A DNA stretch of 64,000 bases from Proteiniclasticum ruminis (GTDB lineage: Bacteria; Bacillota; Clostridia; Clostridiales; Clostridiaceae): the NCBI RefSeq assembly GCF_900115135.1, contig NZ_FOVK01000007.1, forward strand, positions 1-64,000. The letters run 5' to 3'. The notes under the pieces are model-generated. The model had not been told where the DNA came from and made no database searches. It saw only the letters and a list, made by a program, of their open reading frames with translations. Made by a program: the position numbers and the translations under genes. Shown here piece after piece: positions 18,190 through 29,100 of this stretch (its first letter is position 1; each line of letters opens with the position of its first letter).

Positions 18190-18318
18190 GAGAATCCTAG
18201 GCGGATTTGGCTTGATAAAAGAGAACCGGATTTATCTCATGAAGGCATACTAAAGTTTAGGAAAGCGGATCTTGAGGCACTTTCTAAAAAAGCCCTTCAT
18301 GAATTCTATGGATCTTGA
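18190..18318 (+). pseudogene. Possible gene remnant, 42 open codons
   Basis: Bases 18013-18346 hold no intact gene. An open stretch here without a start codon has protein-like composition (for example GILKFRKADLEALSKKALHEF), and similar-looking coding continues upstream in another frame behind a stop at 18187. It may be the decayed C-terminus of a gene; I do not recognise the family, and chance is possible. Confidence 0.25.
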
Positions 18319-18320
18319 AC

Positions 18321-18329
18321 TGATATAAA
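18321..18329 (+). promoter_or_regulatory. Extended -10 promoter of the cupin gene
   Basis: TGATATAAA is a TGn-extended -10; no good -35 is seen. It is about 17 nt before the ATG, so the leader would be very short. Confidence 0.35.
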
Positions 18330-18346
18330 ATGGAGGCTGAATACTC

Positions 18347-18751
18347 ATGAAAGATATCGAAATTGTACCTTTTCCCCCTTCCGGATACCATCCTCTTGTG
18401 GATTTTGAGTCCTGGAGAGTCGCAGTTTTAAGACCCTGTGAAGATCTTCTTCCGGAAAACCTCAACCATCTGCAGAAGCACCTCTATACCGATGAAGTAT
18501 TTGTGCTGCTGAGTGGCAAATGCGCCCTGTACACCGCAGGCTGCGAAGAAATCCCAGGTGATATCGTGAAGACCGAGATGAGACTGCATGAGGTCTATAA
18601 TGTGAAGAAGGGGGTATGGCATACCCATACGCTCTGCGAGGATGCAGAAGTTCTGATCATCGAAAACCAGGACACTGGAGATGAGAACTCTCCAAAGTAC
18701 CCCCTGTCCAAGGACATGCACAATAGAATCCTGGAACTGGAAAAAGAATAA
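18347..18751 (+). CDS. Small cupin-like protein
   Basis: 134 residues; ATG preceded by GGAGG. The middle (HLQKHLYTDEVFVLLSGKCALY, about residues 43-64) and the later GVWHTHTLCEDAEVLIIEN form the two halves of a single cupin barrel, with histidines that could hold a metal. It has no signal peptide. A single-gene transcript is expected because a strong terminator follows at once. Such stand-alone cupins bind or isomerise small ligands, often sugars, but no specific function can be given. Confidence 0.7.
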   Translation: MKDIEIVPFPPSGYHPLVDFESWRVAVLRPCEDLLPENLNHLQKHLYTDEVFVLLSGKCALYTAGCEEIPGDIVKTEMRLHEVYNVKKGVWHTHTLCEDAEVLIIENQDTGDENSPKYPLSKDMHNRILELEKE

Positions 18752-18753
18752 CA

Positions 18754-18801
18754 AAAGGAGTTTTGGAACCACATGTCCAGCATGTGCTCCAAAACTCCTT
18801 T
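18754..18801. terminator. Bidirectional terminator
   Basis: A 14-bp perfect stem AAAGGAGTTTTGGA / TCCAAAACTCCTTT, with an inner CACATG..CATGTG stem in the loop. T-rich sequence follows on both strands, so it ends the cupin gene (plus) and the lipoprotein gene (minus). Confidence 0.85.
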
Positions 18802-18814
18802 CATTTTCAGTCTC

Positions 18815-19468
18815 TTATCTTAGAATCGTATCCGAAAGATTCGGTACATGATCAAATTCGATCTTCTCACCATCTAAAGTGAAATGAACACCATCCACCC
18901 AAACTCCAGCATATTCTCTCTGAAGGAAGGTTTCAGTTAAGGCTGTTTCTGTCATATTTCCGCCAGTGGAACCCTGGAAGTAATCATAAATCCAGCTCTT
19001 GGCACCCACTTCTCCAGATCCTTCAATAAGGTCCACATAAAGGATGTTTTTTCCATCCTCTTCCTTGATTTCCAGAGCCTTCATGGTCAGTCCACCAAAG
19101 ACTTCCTCTCCAAGCTTATCCCCAAGCATCTGCATTTTGGTTAAAAGAGGCTCATCCGTCTTCACGACAACACTGATTACTTGAGTCATGGTGCCGTCTT
19201 CTTCGGCCCCAAAAACAGGAAGCTCCTCTTCCTCTTCTTCAATAAGTTCTCCAGAACCGGAAGCTTTCAGCTCTTCAATCTCCACCTTCAATGCTTCATT
19301 CTCTTCCTTCAGCGCCGCATTGTCCGCTTCCAGAGAAACGATCTTCTCCTCCAGCTGCTTTACTGTATCCTCATTCACTCCAGCAGATCCATTTTCTTTA
19401 TTGCCACATGCAGCCAACAGTGTCAGGGACATCAAGATGGCAACAATCTTCAGCATATTCTTTTTCAT
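18815..19468 (-). CDS. Coiled-coil lipoprotein, function unknown
   Basis: 217 residues from the ATG after GGGAGGAGTACTG. The N-terminal signal (MKKNMLKIVAILMSLTLLAAC) ends in a lipobox LAAC, so it should be lipid-anchored on the outer face of the membrane. Residues about 35-70 are heptad-like coiled coil (LEEKIVSLEADNAALKEENE), followed by an acidic linker. The C-terminal domain of about 120 residues ends with REYAGVWVDGVHFTLDGEKI; its alternating strands and short motifs recall the GerMN domain of GerM-like proteins, but the match is weak. It is divergent from lgt, the enzyme that would lipidate it. Confidence 0.75.
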   Translation of the reverse strand: MKKNMLKIVAILMSLTLLAACGNKENGSAGVNEDTVKQLEEKIVSLEADNAALKEENEALKVEIEELKASGSGELIEEEEEELPVFGAEEDGTMTQVISVVVKTDEPLLTKMQMLGDKLGEEVFGGLTMKALEIKEEDGKNILYVDLIEGSGEVGAKSWIYDYFQGSTGGNMTETALTETFLQREYAGVWVDGVHFTLDGEKIEFDHVPNLSDTILR

Positions 19469-19509
19469 CAGTACTCCTCCCTCTCGTCTCAAATTGTCTC
19501 TGTACCTAT

Positions 19510-19518
19510 ATTATAACA
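19510..19518 (-). promoter_or_regulatory. Extended -10 promoter of the lipoprotein gene
   Basis: On the minus strand TGTTATAAT, a perfect TGn-TATAAT extended -10, about 40 nt before the ATG; the -35 is poor. Confidence 0.5.
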
Positions 19519-19571
19519 AAATTCCATCTGTAGATATGACAATTTGTTTAATTCACATTTACGGAAGCTGC

Positions 19572-19613
19572 AAAGCACCCGTGGACTGTCCCCATTTATG
19601 AGGGTGGTGCTTT
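19572..19613. repeat. Inverted repeat in the lipoprotein-lgt divergent region
   Basis: Arms AAAGCACC and GGTGCTTT enclose 26 nt containing GTGGACTGTCCCC. No T-run on either side. It could be a degenerate REP-like palindrome or an operator; only one copy is seen in the window. Confidence 0.35.
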
Positions 19614-19661
19614 CGTGGGCAATCTTGTCTGATTTGAGTTAAAGAAAACTTAGGTTTCCTG

Positions 19662-19670
19662 TGATATAAT
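19662..19670 (+). promoter_or_regulatory. Extended -10 promoter of lgt
   Basis: TGATATAAT is a perfect extended -10 (TGn-TATAAT), about 33 nt before the chosen lgt ATG. Confidence 0.6.
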
Positions 19671-19703
19671 GGAGAAAAATTTAAAATGAAAGAGGTACCT
19701 ATT

Positions 19704-20486
19704 ATGGATCCAGTTGCATTCAGATTATTTGGTACACCGATCATGTGGTACGGTGTGCTCATTACCATAGGCGTTCTTGTCGCCTTCGTTGTTGTTTACT
19801 TCAATGCCAAAAGAAGTGCCGGAAAAGTCAGCTTTGATGATGTCACTGATGCTTTCCTTTACGCATTTCCTTTAGCCCTTATTGGAGCCAGAGTGTATTA
19901 TGTCATCTTTGAGCTGGACCAGTATGATTCTTTTATGGAAATGCTGGATTTCCGAAGCGGTGGTCTTGCCATCCACGGTGGGCTCATCGGAGCAGCTTTA
20001 GGTGTATTCATTTATAAACTCATCAAAAAGAAGAACATGGCACAAATACTCGATATGGCTGATGCGGCAGCGCCTGCCATCATTCTTGCCCAAGCCATTG
20101 GCAGATGGGGAAACTTCATGAACCAGGAAGCTCATGGTGGCCCTGTGACAGAAGCGTTTATTTCAAAGTTCCCGGAATTTATCCAAAACGGTATGCTCAT
20201 TAACGGCACCTATTATCATCCCACATTCCTCTATGAATCCATCTGGAATGTGCTGGTTTTTATCGTGCTGATGATCTGGTTCGGTAAAAAGAAAGAAAAG
20301 GAGCACGGCATCATTCTCTATGCCTACATGATTCTTTACTCCATCGGCCGCTTCTATATTGAAGGCTTAAGAACAGACAGTCTGATGTTTCTCGGCATGA
20401 GACAGGCTCAGCTCATATCTCTGGTGGCCATCTTCTTTGGCGTCATTATGATCTATGTCACCAAGAAGCGGGCAAGAAACGCATAA
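19704..20486 (+). CDS. lgt: Prolipoprotein diacylglyceryl transferase
   Basis: 260 residues from the ATG that begins MDPVAFRLFGTPIMWYG and has AGAGGT upstream; an ATG six codons earlier also reads in frame. Lgt transfers diacylglycerol from phosphatidylglycerol to the lipobox cysteine of prolipoproteins in the cytoplasmic membrane. The signature stretches are GGLAIHGGLIGAALG (about residue 90), AQAIGRWGNFMNQEAHGG (about 130) with the essential Arg, and YSIGRFYIEGLRTDSL (about 215). About seven membrane segments. Single gene with its own promoter and terminator. Several lipoproteins in this window would be its substrates. Confidence 0.97.
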   Translation: MDPVAFRLFGTPIMWYGVLITIGVLVAFVVVYFNAKRSAGKVSFDDVTDAFLYAFPLALIGARVYYVIFELDQYDSFMEMLDFRSGGLAIHGGLIGAALGVFIYKLIKKKNMAQILDMADAAAPAIILAQAIGRWGNFMNQEAHGGPVTEAFISKFPEFIQNGMLINGTYYHPTFLYESIWNVLVFIVLMIWFGKKKEKEHGIILYAYMILYSIGRFYIEGLRTDSLMFLGMRQAQLISLVAIFFGVIMIYVTKKRARNA

Positions 20487-20501
20487 ACTCTTGCTATCAC
20501 T

Positions 20502-20533
20502 GGATCCGGAATCTTCCGGGTCCTTTTTGTTTT
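20502..20533 (+). terminator. Terminator after lgt
   Basis: Stem GGATCCGGAA / TTCCGGGTCC with a very short loop, followed by TTTTTGTTTTC, 15 nt after the stop. Confidence 0.85.
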
Positions 20534-20645
20534 CTTCAGATTTATTTTCACAATATTCAGATATATATTCTGGTTATTTCACAAGAAGGTGCTACACTGA
20601 AGGCAGGAAGACTCCTTAAAAATAATATGAGAAGAAGTGTTTGAA

Positions 20646-22382
20646 ATGAGGTTCAGAAAAATGCAGAAAGCCGCTCTCTTCCTTTGTTTCTCTGTGATTC
20701 TCTTCAGCTGTGGCACCTCTCAGAAAAGCACTGTCCTTTCCGGAAATACCAGCGGCAATCTAGCGAACGGCGGCATTCTGGTCGGTGACGGAGATACCAT
20801 CTACTTCAATCATTTCGGTGACCAAAACAAGCTCTACAAGATGGATCAGAGCGGTGATGGTCTCATCCCTGTCAGTGATGAAATTGCTTATTCTCTTAAC
20901 ATTTCCGGAGACCTTTTGTACTTTCTCAGCGGAACAGAAAATAATGCCATTGTGACGATGAAGAAAGACGGAAGGGAGCGCGCGGTGCTCTCGGATGAGA
21001 AGGCGTTGAGTCTCCAGTGCAGCGGCGACTTCCTTTATTTCATCTCCATGGGCGAAGAAACCGATCCGGAAAAAACCTATACACTCCATCGGATGAAGAG
21101 GAGTGGTGAAGAGGTGACCAGAATTCTTGGTGACAAAATCCAGCAGTTTTTTGTTTCCGGAAATAGGCTCTATTACATCCGCCAGGAGGACCACAGTCTC
21201 TTCGTTTCAGATCAAGATGGCAAAGATCCTGTGAAGCTTCATGATGGATCGGTCATAAATTTTATTCTTTATGGGGATAAACTCTACTTTATGGATGGGT
21301 CTGAGGATAAAAATCAGCTCTTTGTGATGGATCGGGACGGGAAAGACCTGAAACGCCTTACGGAGGAAAAGCTCTCATCCTTCCACATCTCCAATGATGT
21401 CATCTACTATGGCAATACCACCGAAAAAGCATCCATGCTGGAGCTGAAAAAAATGAACCTGGATGGCAGCAGTAAAGAAGTCTTGGAAGAATTGCCGGTG
21501 ATTTCCATACTGTCCCATGATTCCTGGCTTTGTCTTCTTTCCATGGATTTCAGTTCTTTTTCCATCAAGGAGACTCTGCGAGATACCGCCTCTGAAAAAG
21601 AGATGGTCTTTGAATATGTCAATCCTGCTGCTGAATCAGCTTTGGCGGTCTATGACGCAGGAGCGGAGGTGACAGTGGATCAGCTCAAAGTAAAGGTGCA
21701 GGATGTGTATGTCACCAATATCCTCAAAAATGAGGATCCAAATTATGAATCCACCATATTTGATTCTGTGACCGATGGCACCTTCGTCTTTCTCACTATA
21801 AACGCGGAAAATCTTGGGGAAGAACCTCTGGAGCTCTATGAGACTTTGGGGCATATTCTGGACATCAATGAAGCATATCCTTCCATTTACTGGTATACTT
21901 TTTATGAGGCGGATGAAGAGCTTTTACGTGGTGAGAAGAAGTATGTGATGCCTGAAAGTTTTCTTCAGTCTATGGTCCTGCAGCCAAAAGAATCCAAAAC
22001 ACTACAGCTCTATGCAGAGCTGTACGACGTCGGAAACCCAATCTATCTCTATATCAAAGATTCCGTAAATCCCAACAGCACCCATGCCCTTGAAGTGAAC
22101 CTGCCAGAGTATGTGCGGGTCCACAGCTTTGAGTCCGCATTGAAGCTCATGGAAGAAACCTTCCCTGGAAATGAGATCATACTGCAGAACGGAATCGGAT
22201 TCTTAAAACCTGGTACGGAAGAAGAAGCCATGTTTTATGCTTTTGAAGTAAGAAACAAAGAACTCTCGTCTCCAGAATACTTCTTTGTGGAGAGAGACAC
22301 AGGGGATATCTACATAGGGGAACCAGATCCTTCTTTCCCGGATTTTACAGCGGTACCAAAGGAGCTTTGGCAAAAACCATAA
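20646..22382 (+). CDS. Beta-propeller lipoprotein (DUF5050-like) with C-terminal Ig-like domain
   Basis: 578 residues from ATG at 20646; a GTG three codons earlier is an alternative and no strong RBS decides. The signal peptide ends in LFSC, a lipobox. Residues about 45-300 contain at least six repeats of about 42 residues with the form (G)D.LYF...(N).LY.M..DG, as in DUF5050 beta-propellers. Residues about 325-450 look like an extracellular DUF4352-type Ig fold (QLKVKVQDVYVTNIL ... VFLTINAENLGEEPLELYE). The last 100 residues form a PepSY-like region (YFVERDTGDIYIG). A surface binding or sensing role is likely; the ligand is unknown. Confidence 0.75.
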   Translation: MRFRKMQKAALFLCFSVILFSCGTSQKSTVLSGNTSGNLANGGILVGDGDTIYFNHFGDQNKLYKMDQSGDGLIPVSDEIAYSLNISGDLLYFLSGTENNAIVTMKKDGRERAVLSDEKALSLQCSGDFLYFISMGEETDPEKTYTLHRMKRSGEEVTRILGDKIQQFFVSGNRLYYIRQEDHSLFVSDQDGKDPVKLHDGSVINFILYGDKLYFMDGSEDKNQLFVMDRDGKDLKRLTEEKLSSFHISNDVIYYGNTTEKASMLELKKMNLDGSSKEVLEELPVISILSHDSWLCLLSMDFSSFSIKETLRDTASEKEMVFEYVNPAAESALAVYDAGAEVTVDQLKVKVQDVYVTNILKNEDPNYESTIFDSVTDGTFVFLTINAENLGEEPLELYETLGHILDINEAYPSIYWYTFYEADEELLRGEKKYVMPESFLQSMVLQPKESKTLQLYAELYDVGNPIYLYIKDSVNPNSTHALEVNLPEYVRVHSFESALKLMEETFPGNEIILQNGIGFLKPGTEEEAMFYAFEVRNKELSSPEYFFVERDTGDIYIGEPDPSFPDFTAVPKELWQKP

Positions 22383-22399
22383 GGTGGTGGTAAATTTTC

Positions 22400-22816
22400 A
22401 TGAGAGAATGGCATAATGAACCTGCATCGGATCTTCAGAAAAAGAAGATTCTCTCATTGATGAGCCTCTATCCTCAATACAAGCTCATAGTAAACCTGGA
22501 TGTTCTGAAAAAAGGACAAGCCCATAGCCTCATTGGTCTTCTGCTCGAGAAAAACCTGAGTTTTCTTTTGGAGAAACGAATTCTAGAGAAAGAACCCTCT
22601 GAGAGAGAAAGAGAACCTTTGAAAGAAAAGCAGATTTATAGAATTTCAGAAGGGGAGGATCTTGCTGCCTATTCTGTTTTCCGAAACAAGGTGAAGGGAA
22701 AGCTCCTTCAGTATGAACTCCATGGCAGTGACATTGTATTTCAGATTATTGAAGTTCTTGGGGAGATTCCAGCAGATGTCCTAAACGCTACCGACCTAAA
22801 AGTAGAGAAACTCTAG
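22400..22816 (+). CDS. Hypothetical protein downstream of the propeller lipoprotein
   Basis: 138 residues, 17 nt after the previous stop, with AAGGTGGTGG before the ATG, so probably the same transcript. No signal peptide or membrane segment. It is highly charged; residues 70-85 are dense in Glu/Arg/Lys (a run of Glu-Arg repeats). The last third (VFQIIEVLGEIPADVLNATDLK) looks like a small alpha/beta unit. I do not recognise the family. Confidence 0.6.
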   Translation: MREWHNEPASDLQKKKILSLMSLYPQYKLIVNLDVLKKGQAHSLIGLLLEKNLSFLLEKRILEKEPSEREREPLKEKQIYRISEGEDLAAYSVFRNKVKGKLLQYELHGSDIVFQIIEVLGEIPADVLNATDLKVEKL

Positions 22817-22860
22817 AAATCTTTACGTGAGACCTATATTAAAGGTTTTTGGATCATAGT

Positions 22861-22925
22861 AGGGAGATAGGGCTATGAGGTTGTGATGCTACGACCATAG
22901 ACACCCACAATCTCCTTGTCTCCCT
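22861..22925. repeat. 65-nt stem-loop region upstream of tRNA-Arg
   Basis: Ends AGGGAGA and TCTCCCT pair perfectly; inside are CTATG/CATAG and GTTGTG/CACAA pairings that compete or stack. No T-run. It could be an RNA fold in the 3' region of the preceding transcript or a degenerate element. Confidence 0.3.
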
Positions 22926-22928
22926 TCA

Positions 22929-22957
22929 TTGACTTCAAACCCCGAATATATTACAAT
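22929..22957 (+). promoter_or_regulatory. Promoter of tRNA-Arg
   Basis: TTGACT, exactly 17 nt, TACAAT; transcription would start about 7 nt before the tRNA. Confidence 0.85.
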
Positions 22958-22970
22958 AACTATTGTTCAA

Positions 22971-23045
22971 GCCTTCATAGTTAAATGGATATAACAAGCC
23001 CCTCCTAAGGGCTAGTTGTGGGTTCGATTCCCGCTGAGGGTACCA
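22971..23045 (+). tRNA. tRNA-Arg (CCU)
   Basis: 75 nt with encoded CCA. Acceptor GCCTTCA pairs with TGAGGGT (two G-U); the anticodon stem AGCCC/GGGCT encloses CTCCTAA, giving anticodon CCU for AGG codons. T-arm GTGGGTTCGATTCCCGC is standard. It stands alone between its own promoter and a strong terminator; no integrase or flanking repeat suggests use as an attachment site here. Confidence 0.97.
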
Positions 23046-23081
23046 TTTTATTTTCACCATTCAAGGAATATTACACCCATA

Positions 23082-23136
23082 AAAAACAGGGGCGCTGTAT
23101 ACTCCATTGCACAAGCAATGATTATACAGCGCCCCT
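23082..23136. terminator. Bidirectional terminator between tRNA-Arg and the glucan synthase gene
   Basis: A 14-bp stem AGGGGCGCTGTATA / TATACAGCGCCCCT topped by CATTGC/GCAATG. On the minus strand it is followed by GTTTTTTATG, a good end for the giant gene; on the plus strand TTTACG is weaker. Confidence 0.85.
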
Positions 23137-23159
23137 TTACGTTCTATAGCCATCCATTA

Positions 23160-26100
23160 TTATGTTTGTAATGCACCATTCATGAGCACTTCCACTTCAT
23201 GAGTAAATCCATCATCCATTAGCGTAATATAGTTCTCAGTTTCTAGGTTGCCATCCACATAGATTTCACAAACTCCAGTCTGTAAACCGTTCGGATTTTT
23301 GAATTTAATCTCATATATCGTTTGGTGATACCTATAACGCACACAATACTCAAGCCACTTTCCGGGTATGCTGGGACTGAAAATCAGTTTGTCACCTTGT
23401 CTGTAAATACCAAGTATATTCTCCAGACCAGCTTTATACATCCACCCCGCAGATCCTGTATACCAGGTCCATCCGCCTCGTCCCACATGAGGATACTCAC
23501 TGTATACATCTGCAGCCATCACATACGGCTCCGTCTTATATGTCATCAGTCCTTCCTCAGTTCGGGTATGATGGATTGGATTGAGAAGCTTAAACAGATT
23601 CCACGCTTTCTCGCCTTCTCCTAACCTAGCGAACGCCGCCACTGTCCATGCAGCTGCATGGGTGTATTGACCACCATTCTCCCTTATCCCAGGAAGATAT
23701 CCTTTAATATAGCCTGGATTGCTGTTTCCACTGTCAAAAGGAGGTGTCAATAGCTTCACAACCCCTTCGTTTTCCATGACCAGATAATTTTCAAGAGATT
23801 GCATTGCTTTTACTGATCTATCCCTATCGCCAGCTCCAGAAAGCACGGACCATGTTTGAGCCAGTGAATCTATCTTACATTCAGTGTTGATCGCAGAACC
23901 TAACGGCGTGCCATCATCAAAGAACGCTCTGAGGTACCAGCTGCCGTCCCAGGCGCTGCTTTCTATAGCATCCTTCAAGTCCGCCGCAATGTGCGTGAAT
24001 TCGTCTGCAATTAGAGCATCCCCCATTTTCCTTGCGATTGGTATAAATTTCTGAAGCGTATCAAAAAGAAACCATCCAAGCCATACACTTTCTCCTTTCC
24101 CGTCTATTCCTATGTTATTCATGCCATCGTTCCAGTCACCGCCTCGCATGAGGGGCAACTTATGCACTCCGAACCTCATGGCATTTTTCAGTGCTCTTAA
24201 ACAATGATCATACAGAGAATATTTATCTGTGGATATTCGCGGCTGGCAATATCGTTCATTCTCATGATCCTCTAAAGGATCTTCCTCCAGATAGGGTGCC
24301 ATACTATCCAATATCCCAAAGTCTCCCGTAATACTGATATATTCTGCAGTTACATAGGGAAGCCATAGAAAATCATCTGATATCCGTGTTCTGGTCCCTT
24401 TACCAGAAGGTTCATGCCACCAATGCAGTACGTCCCCCTCTTCAAACTGATGTCCTGCATGTTTAATAATCTGTTCCTTTGCTATAGCTGGCCAAGTTGC
24501 CGCCAAAGCCAGTGTGTCTTGAAGCTGATCTCTGAAACCATATGCGCCGCCAGCTTGATAAAATCCAGAGCGAGCATATAACCTGCAAGAGATCACCTGA
24601 TACTGAAGCCATCCGTTCAGCATAATGTTCGTGGCGCTGTCTGGTGTCGAGACTTCAATAGCACCGAGCTTTTCATGCCAGAAGCGCTTCACCTGGTCCA
24701 AAGCCTCCTTTGCATTCAGTAAATTCTTGTATTTGACAGCAAGTTCATCAGCTTGTTCCCGATTGTTGCCGATACCCATAACAAAAACAAATTCCTTCGT
24801 TTCCTTAGGTTCCAACCTTATTTGTATCTGCATGGCACCACAAGGGTTAAAGCCTGCACCTGTTTCTCCACTGAGTCCAGGACTCACCAAAGCATCTGGT
24901 GATAACATGCCTCCTCTTCCAAAGAACCCCTTTCTGTCTCCAGTAACGGTCCTATCCTCATCAGAGGTGTCAATAAAGCAAACTTTACCTGCGAACTCTC
25001 TGTTATAAGGGTTTTCAATTAGAAGGGAACCACCCGATGCCTGAGAGCTGACCAGATGCATCTCTGTTTCCTCTGTGCTTACACCTAGTAAAGGCTTCAT
25101 GTAAAAAGTCACGGTAATGATTTTAGGTGTCAGATTTTCATTTTGAAAACGAAACATGCTGATTTTTACAGGATCATTCACAGGGACAAATTGTACAAGC
25201 TCTTGATCTAATCCGTGGCTTTTGTGCAGAAACTTTGAATATCCAAACCCATGTTCTATGGTATACGGCTCTTCTTCCCTTATGGGGAGTGATGCCCCAG
25301 ACCATAGGTTTCCAGACTCATCCCCTATATAAAAGATCTCTGATGGCTCATCACCGACTGCGTCGTTAGACCACTTTGAAATTTTAAATTCTCTGCTGTT
25401 ATCACTCCACGTGTATCCTCCACCAGACTCCGACACGATAAATCCAAAGTTTGGGTTTGCAATCACATTGACCCACGGCAAAGGAGTCCTCTTTCCATGT
25501 TCAAGCCTAATCACATAGCTTTTCCCATTCTCTCCAAAGCCTCCAAGTCCATTGTAAAATAGAAGCTCCTTGTGTTCTTCAGTTTCTAAATTCGAAACCA
25601 GCATGGGTATTTCATTTTGAGACTTTCTAGCATTTCTCACCTCAGTACGGTTACCAAGTTCACTTGTACTTGTACTTTTCTCTCCTAATGCCTTCATAAT
25701 AAAAGAACTGTACTGCTTTCTCATCTTCCCTCGACTTCCTTCAAAGATCATCCTGGCGTTAGCATAGAAAAAATCAATCTCCTCCGATGTCATATCACTG
25801 GATTTCAATATAAAAACATCCCGATGAAGATTCATAAAATCCTGAGTCTGTGTACTATAGACAGCTTCTGTAATCAGAGCGTAAAGAGGATTGATATAAC
25901 TGTATTCTTCTTTGCATAAAATGACCAGATCCACTTTAAGATCCTTTACTCTCCAATACTCGTGAGCCTTCAAGAGCTCATGGAGAAGCTCCACATCATC
26001 GGTTTTGTCCATTGTAAGTAATACCATAGGCCTATCTCCGGAGATACCATATCGCCAAAATGTCGGCTGTCCCAAATGACTGCTCTTGATCTTTTCTTCA

Positions 26101-29100
26101 TAAACTCTTCGCCTAGGACTGATAAAGAGAATGTCTGAGATCATATCCTGATAAAGCTCCATATCATGGGCTTTTATGTTAAGATACTTCGCTTCCACCT
26201 GACTTCTTGTCAGTGCGAATCTGAAGGAAGCATCACAAGCTTCAGCGTTACCGTATTTTACTACCAGTTCCATCAAAGCTTCCCTGCTCTCTGCAGTAAC
26301 AGTAACGAAGAAGATTCTGGCGATCTCTCCCGGTTTGATGCGAATACTGGTCCTTAAACTGAAGATCGGATCCAAAACAGATCCCACCGTATTGGAAAGA
26401 GGCTTTCCTCTTTCTATGACTTCTGGGTTTCCTGTGTGATGATTTCTTCCTATAAACTTCAGTCTATCTGTTTCGTACTCGATCTCACTGACAGTTTCTC
26501 CTTCTATTACTGGTATACTGGCAATCCAAAGTTTTCTGTCCTGTTCGCTCCTTCTTCTTCTGTTTGCCAGAAGCACCTTATGCTCATGATCATATTCTGT
26601 TCTGATGAAAAGGTTGCTGAAGGCAGGGTGTGCAACATCACTGCCGTGTGATGCACCTACAAGTTCAACGTAGCTGGTGAGCTGAATGATACATGGAGAA
26701 CCTCCATTGTTCTTTAGTTTCAGCCTTCTGACCTCAGCGTTATCTCCAGATCCCACAACAACCTCCGTCAACGTTTCAATCTCTCCATCAGTTCTTTTAT
26801 AAGAAGCCTTATCCGAAGTGAAAATCACCTCATATTTCTCAGGTGTTTTGTTTAGAGGCGCATAGGCTGAAGACCAGATCTGATCTGTTTCAACATTTTT
26901 TAAATAGAAGAAAGCACCATAGTTTTCTGTGATCGGATCTTCTCTCCACCTTGAAATATCAACGTCCTTTGTCCTGCTGTATCCAGTGCCCTGATCCGTA
27001 AGTCCAACAAAATAGTTTCCATTAGAAAGGATATGGACCTTCGGCAAATCAAAATCTGGTGAGCTAAACTTTCTGCATGAAATCTCCTCATTGTATATTT
27101 TCACCTTTGATACTGGGATTTTCTCTTTGCTTCCTTTTGTGAAAATAAAGTTTTGAGGGACCTTTTCCTGCAGAAGCAGTCTGGCTGACTTCACAAAAGG
27201 ATTTTCACCAAACCTCTTCTGCATAATGTCATCGTTGAGATAATTATTAAGTGCTATGAGACTCATCCCTTGGTGATGGGCCATATAACTCCTGATGATT
27301 TTTTTATGGGATCCCGGTTCAAGATGATCAAGTGTATAATCCACAGCTTCATAATACCCGTAGCTTCCTTCCATCCCTTCTGCCTTTAAATGAGTTAAAT
27401 TCTTATATGCCTCTTCAGGGAAAACCAAGAGTGCAAGGACTGTAGCATAAGGTGCAATGACATTATCTTCAGCCAAACCTCTTTTTAACCCAAGCCATGG
27501 TACACCGATGGCTTTATACTGATAATCCAGATTGATGTCAATGACGCCAAATGCAGATTCTGAACTGCCCCAAGGTACTTGTCTCTGTTTTCCGTACTTT
27601 ATCTGACTTTTTACAGCAAAAGAATAGGTTTCATCCAGCAGAGTATTTTTGTAGCTGCGCATGATAAGCAGTGGCATCAGATACTCAAACATCGTACCAC
27701 TCCATGAGACAAGGCCTTTGAACCGGTCGACCACCGTAAGGGATCTCCCAAGCATAAACCAATGCTTGGGTGGCACCTCACCTCTTGCTATGGCTAAATA
27801 GCTCGTCTGTCTTGCTTCAGAAGCAAGAAGATCATAATAGGAGTTCGTCAACTTCATCTCTTCCACATTGTATCCAATATAGAACAAATGCCTTCGCTCG
27901 CTGTATAGGGACTTGAACATTGTACCTTCGGATAGCTCTGATATTCTTAAGATCAGCTTTTCATAGTGTTCTATGAATTCCGTGGTAAACTGAATGGATT
28001 TTATTGCTGCCTCCTTTACTTCATTCAACCAATCAAGAATTCCTTCCATTGATTCCAAATCACTTTCAGCAAATTCATCCAGCAACAGATCACAACAACC
28101 CACTATGCGTTCCCCAAGTTCAGGAAGGTCATGTAATGGGGTATTGGTTCCAATGAGAACCATAAGCTTCACAAAAACTGGATTCATTTCAACATGGGTA
28201 ACTTGACTATTCGATAGGGATGAGGTCATGGACCAAGGCATGAACAGCTCCATTTCCTTCAGCAGTGAGTCTCCCTGATGCCGAAGCTTCAATGCCCACT
28301 CCTTTCGGGATGATTCAGATTGATGTGAAATCTCAGTGAATCTCTTAAGTGCTCTGAACCAAGCCGTCGGGTCAATGATTTCCTGCTTTTCAAAAGAGCT
28401 TATGGTCAGTAATGCCTGAGGAAGTTCTCTATGCTCTTCCATTCCCGCTATGACGGTATCTGTGATCCCACGCGCAAATGATGAATCAAGGAGAGGCTTT
28501 TCCATGTAATCCTGAAGTCCTTCTATTAATGTGATCAGATAACAAACCAGATTTCCACTATCAACAGTAGATACATACATGGGTCTCATGGGTTTTAGAG
28601 TTCTCGTATCGTACCAGTTGTATAGGTGTCCATTCCATTTCTCCATTTTCTCTATGGTGGTGATGGTTTTAGAAATCCTCTCTATTGCTTCCTTGAGGCC
28701 TATATAGCCCATGTCTCTTGCCGTAAGTGAAGCCATCAGCCCCAATCCGATATTCGTTGGAGATGTTTTATGGGCAATGCCTCGATAGGGTTCTTCCTGA
28801 AAATTATCCGGAGCCAGATCATGGTTTCCTGCATTGGAAAACTCCTCGAAATATCTCCAGGTTTTTCTAGAAGTTTTTCTCAGTTCCAGTAAAGCCTCAT
28901 TGTTCAGTCTGGTTAATTTATTATTTTCATCCCTGCTGATGAGGTAAGCAATAACAGGTGAACTGAGCCAGACCACTGCTAATAATGAACTTAAAAAGAG
29001 ATTTTCAGGCTTGAAATAATAAGTAAGTATTACTATGATCAATCCGGAAGCTGCGCTTGCCCCCATGGATCTTATATAGCTTTCCAGGGAATTCGGCTGC

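Noticed and set aside
18428-18772. Minus-strand ORF opposite the cupin gene
   Set aside because: It overlaps a clear coding gene and a terminator and has no protein family features.
22971-23045. tRNA-Arg as an integration site
   Set aside because: No integrase, no repeated 3' tRNA end and no island-like genes within reach.
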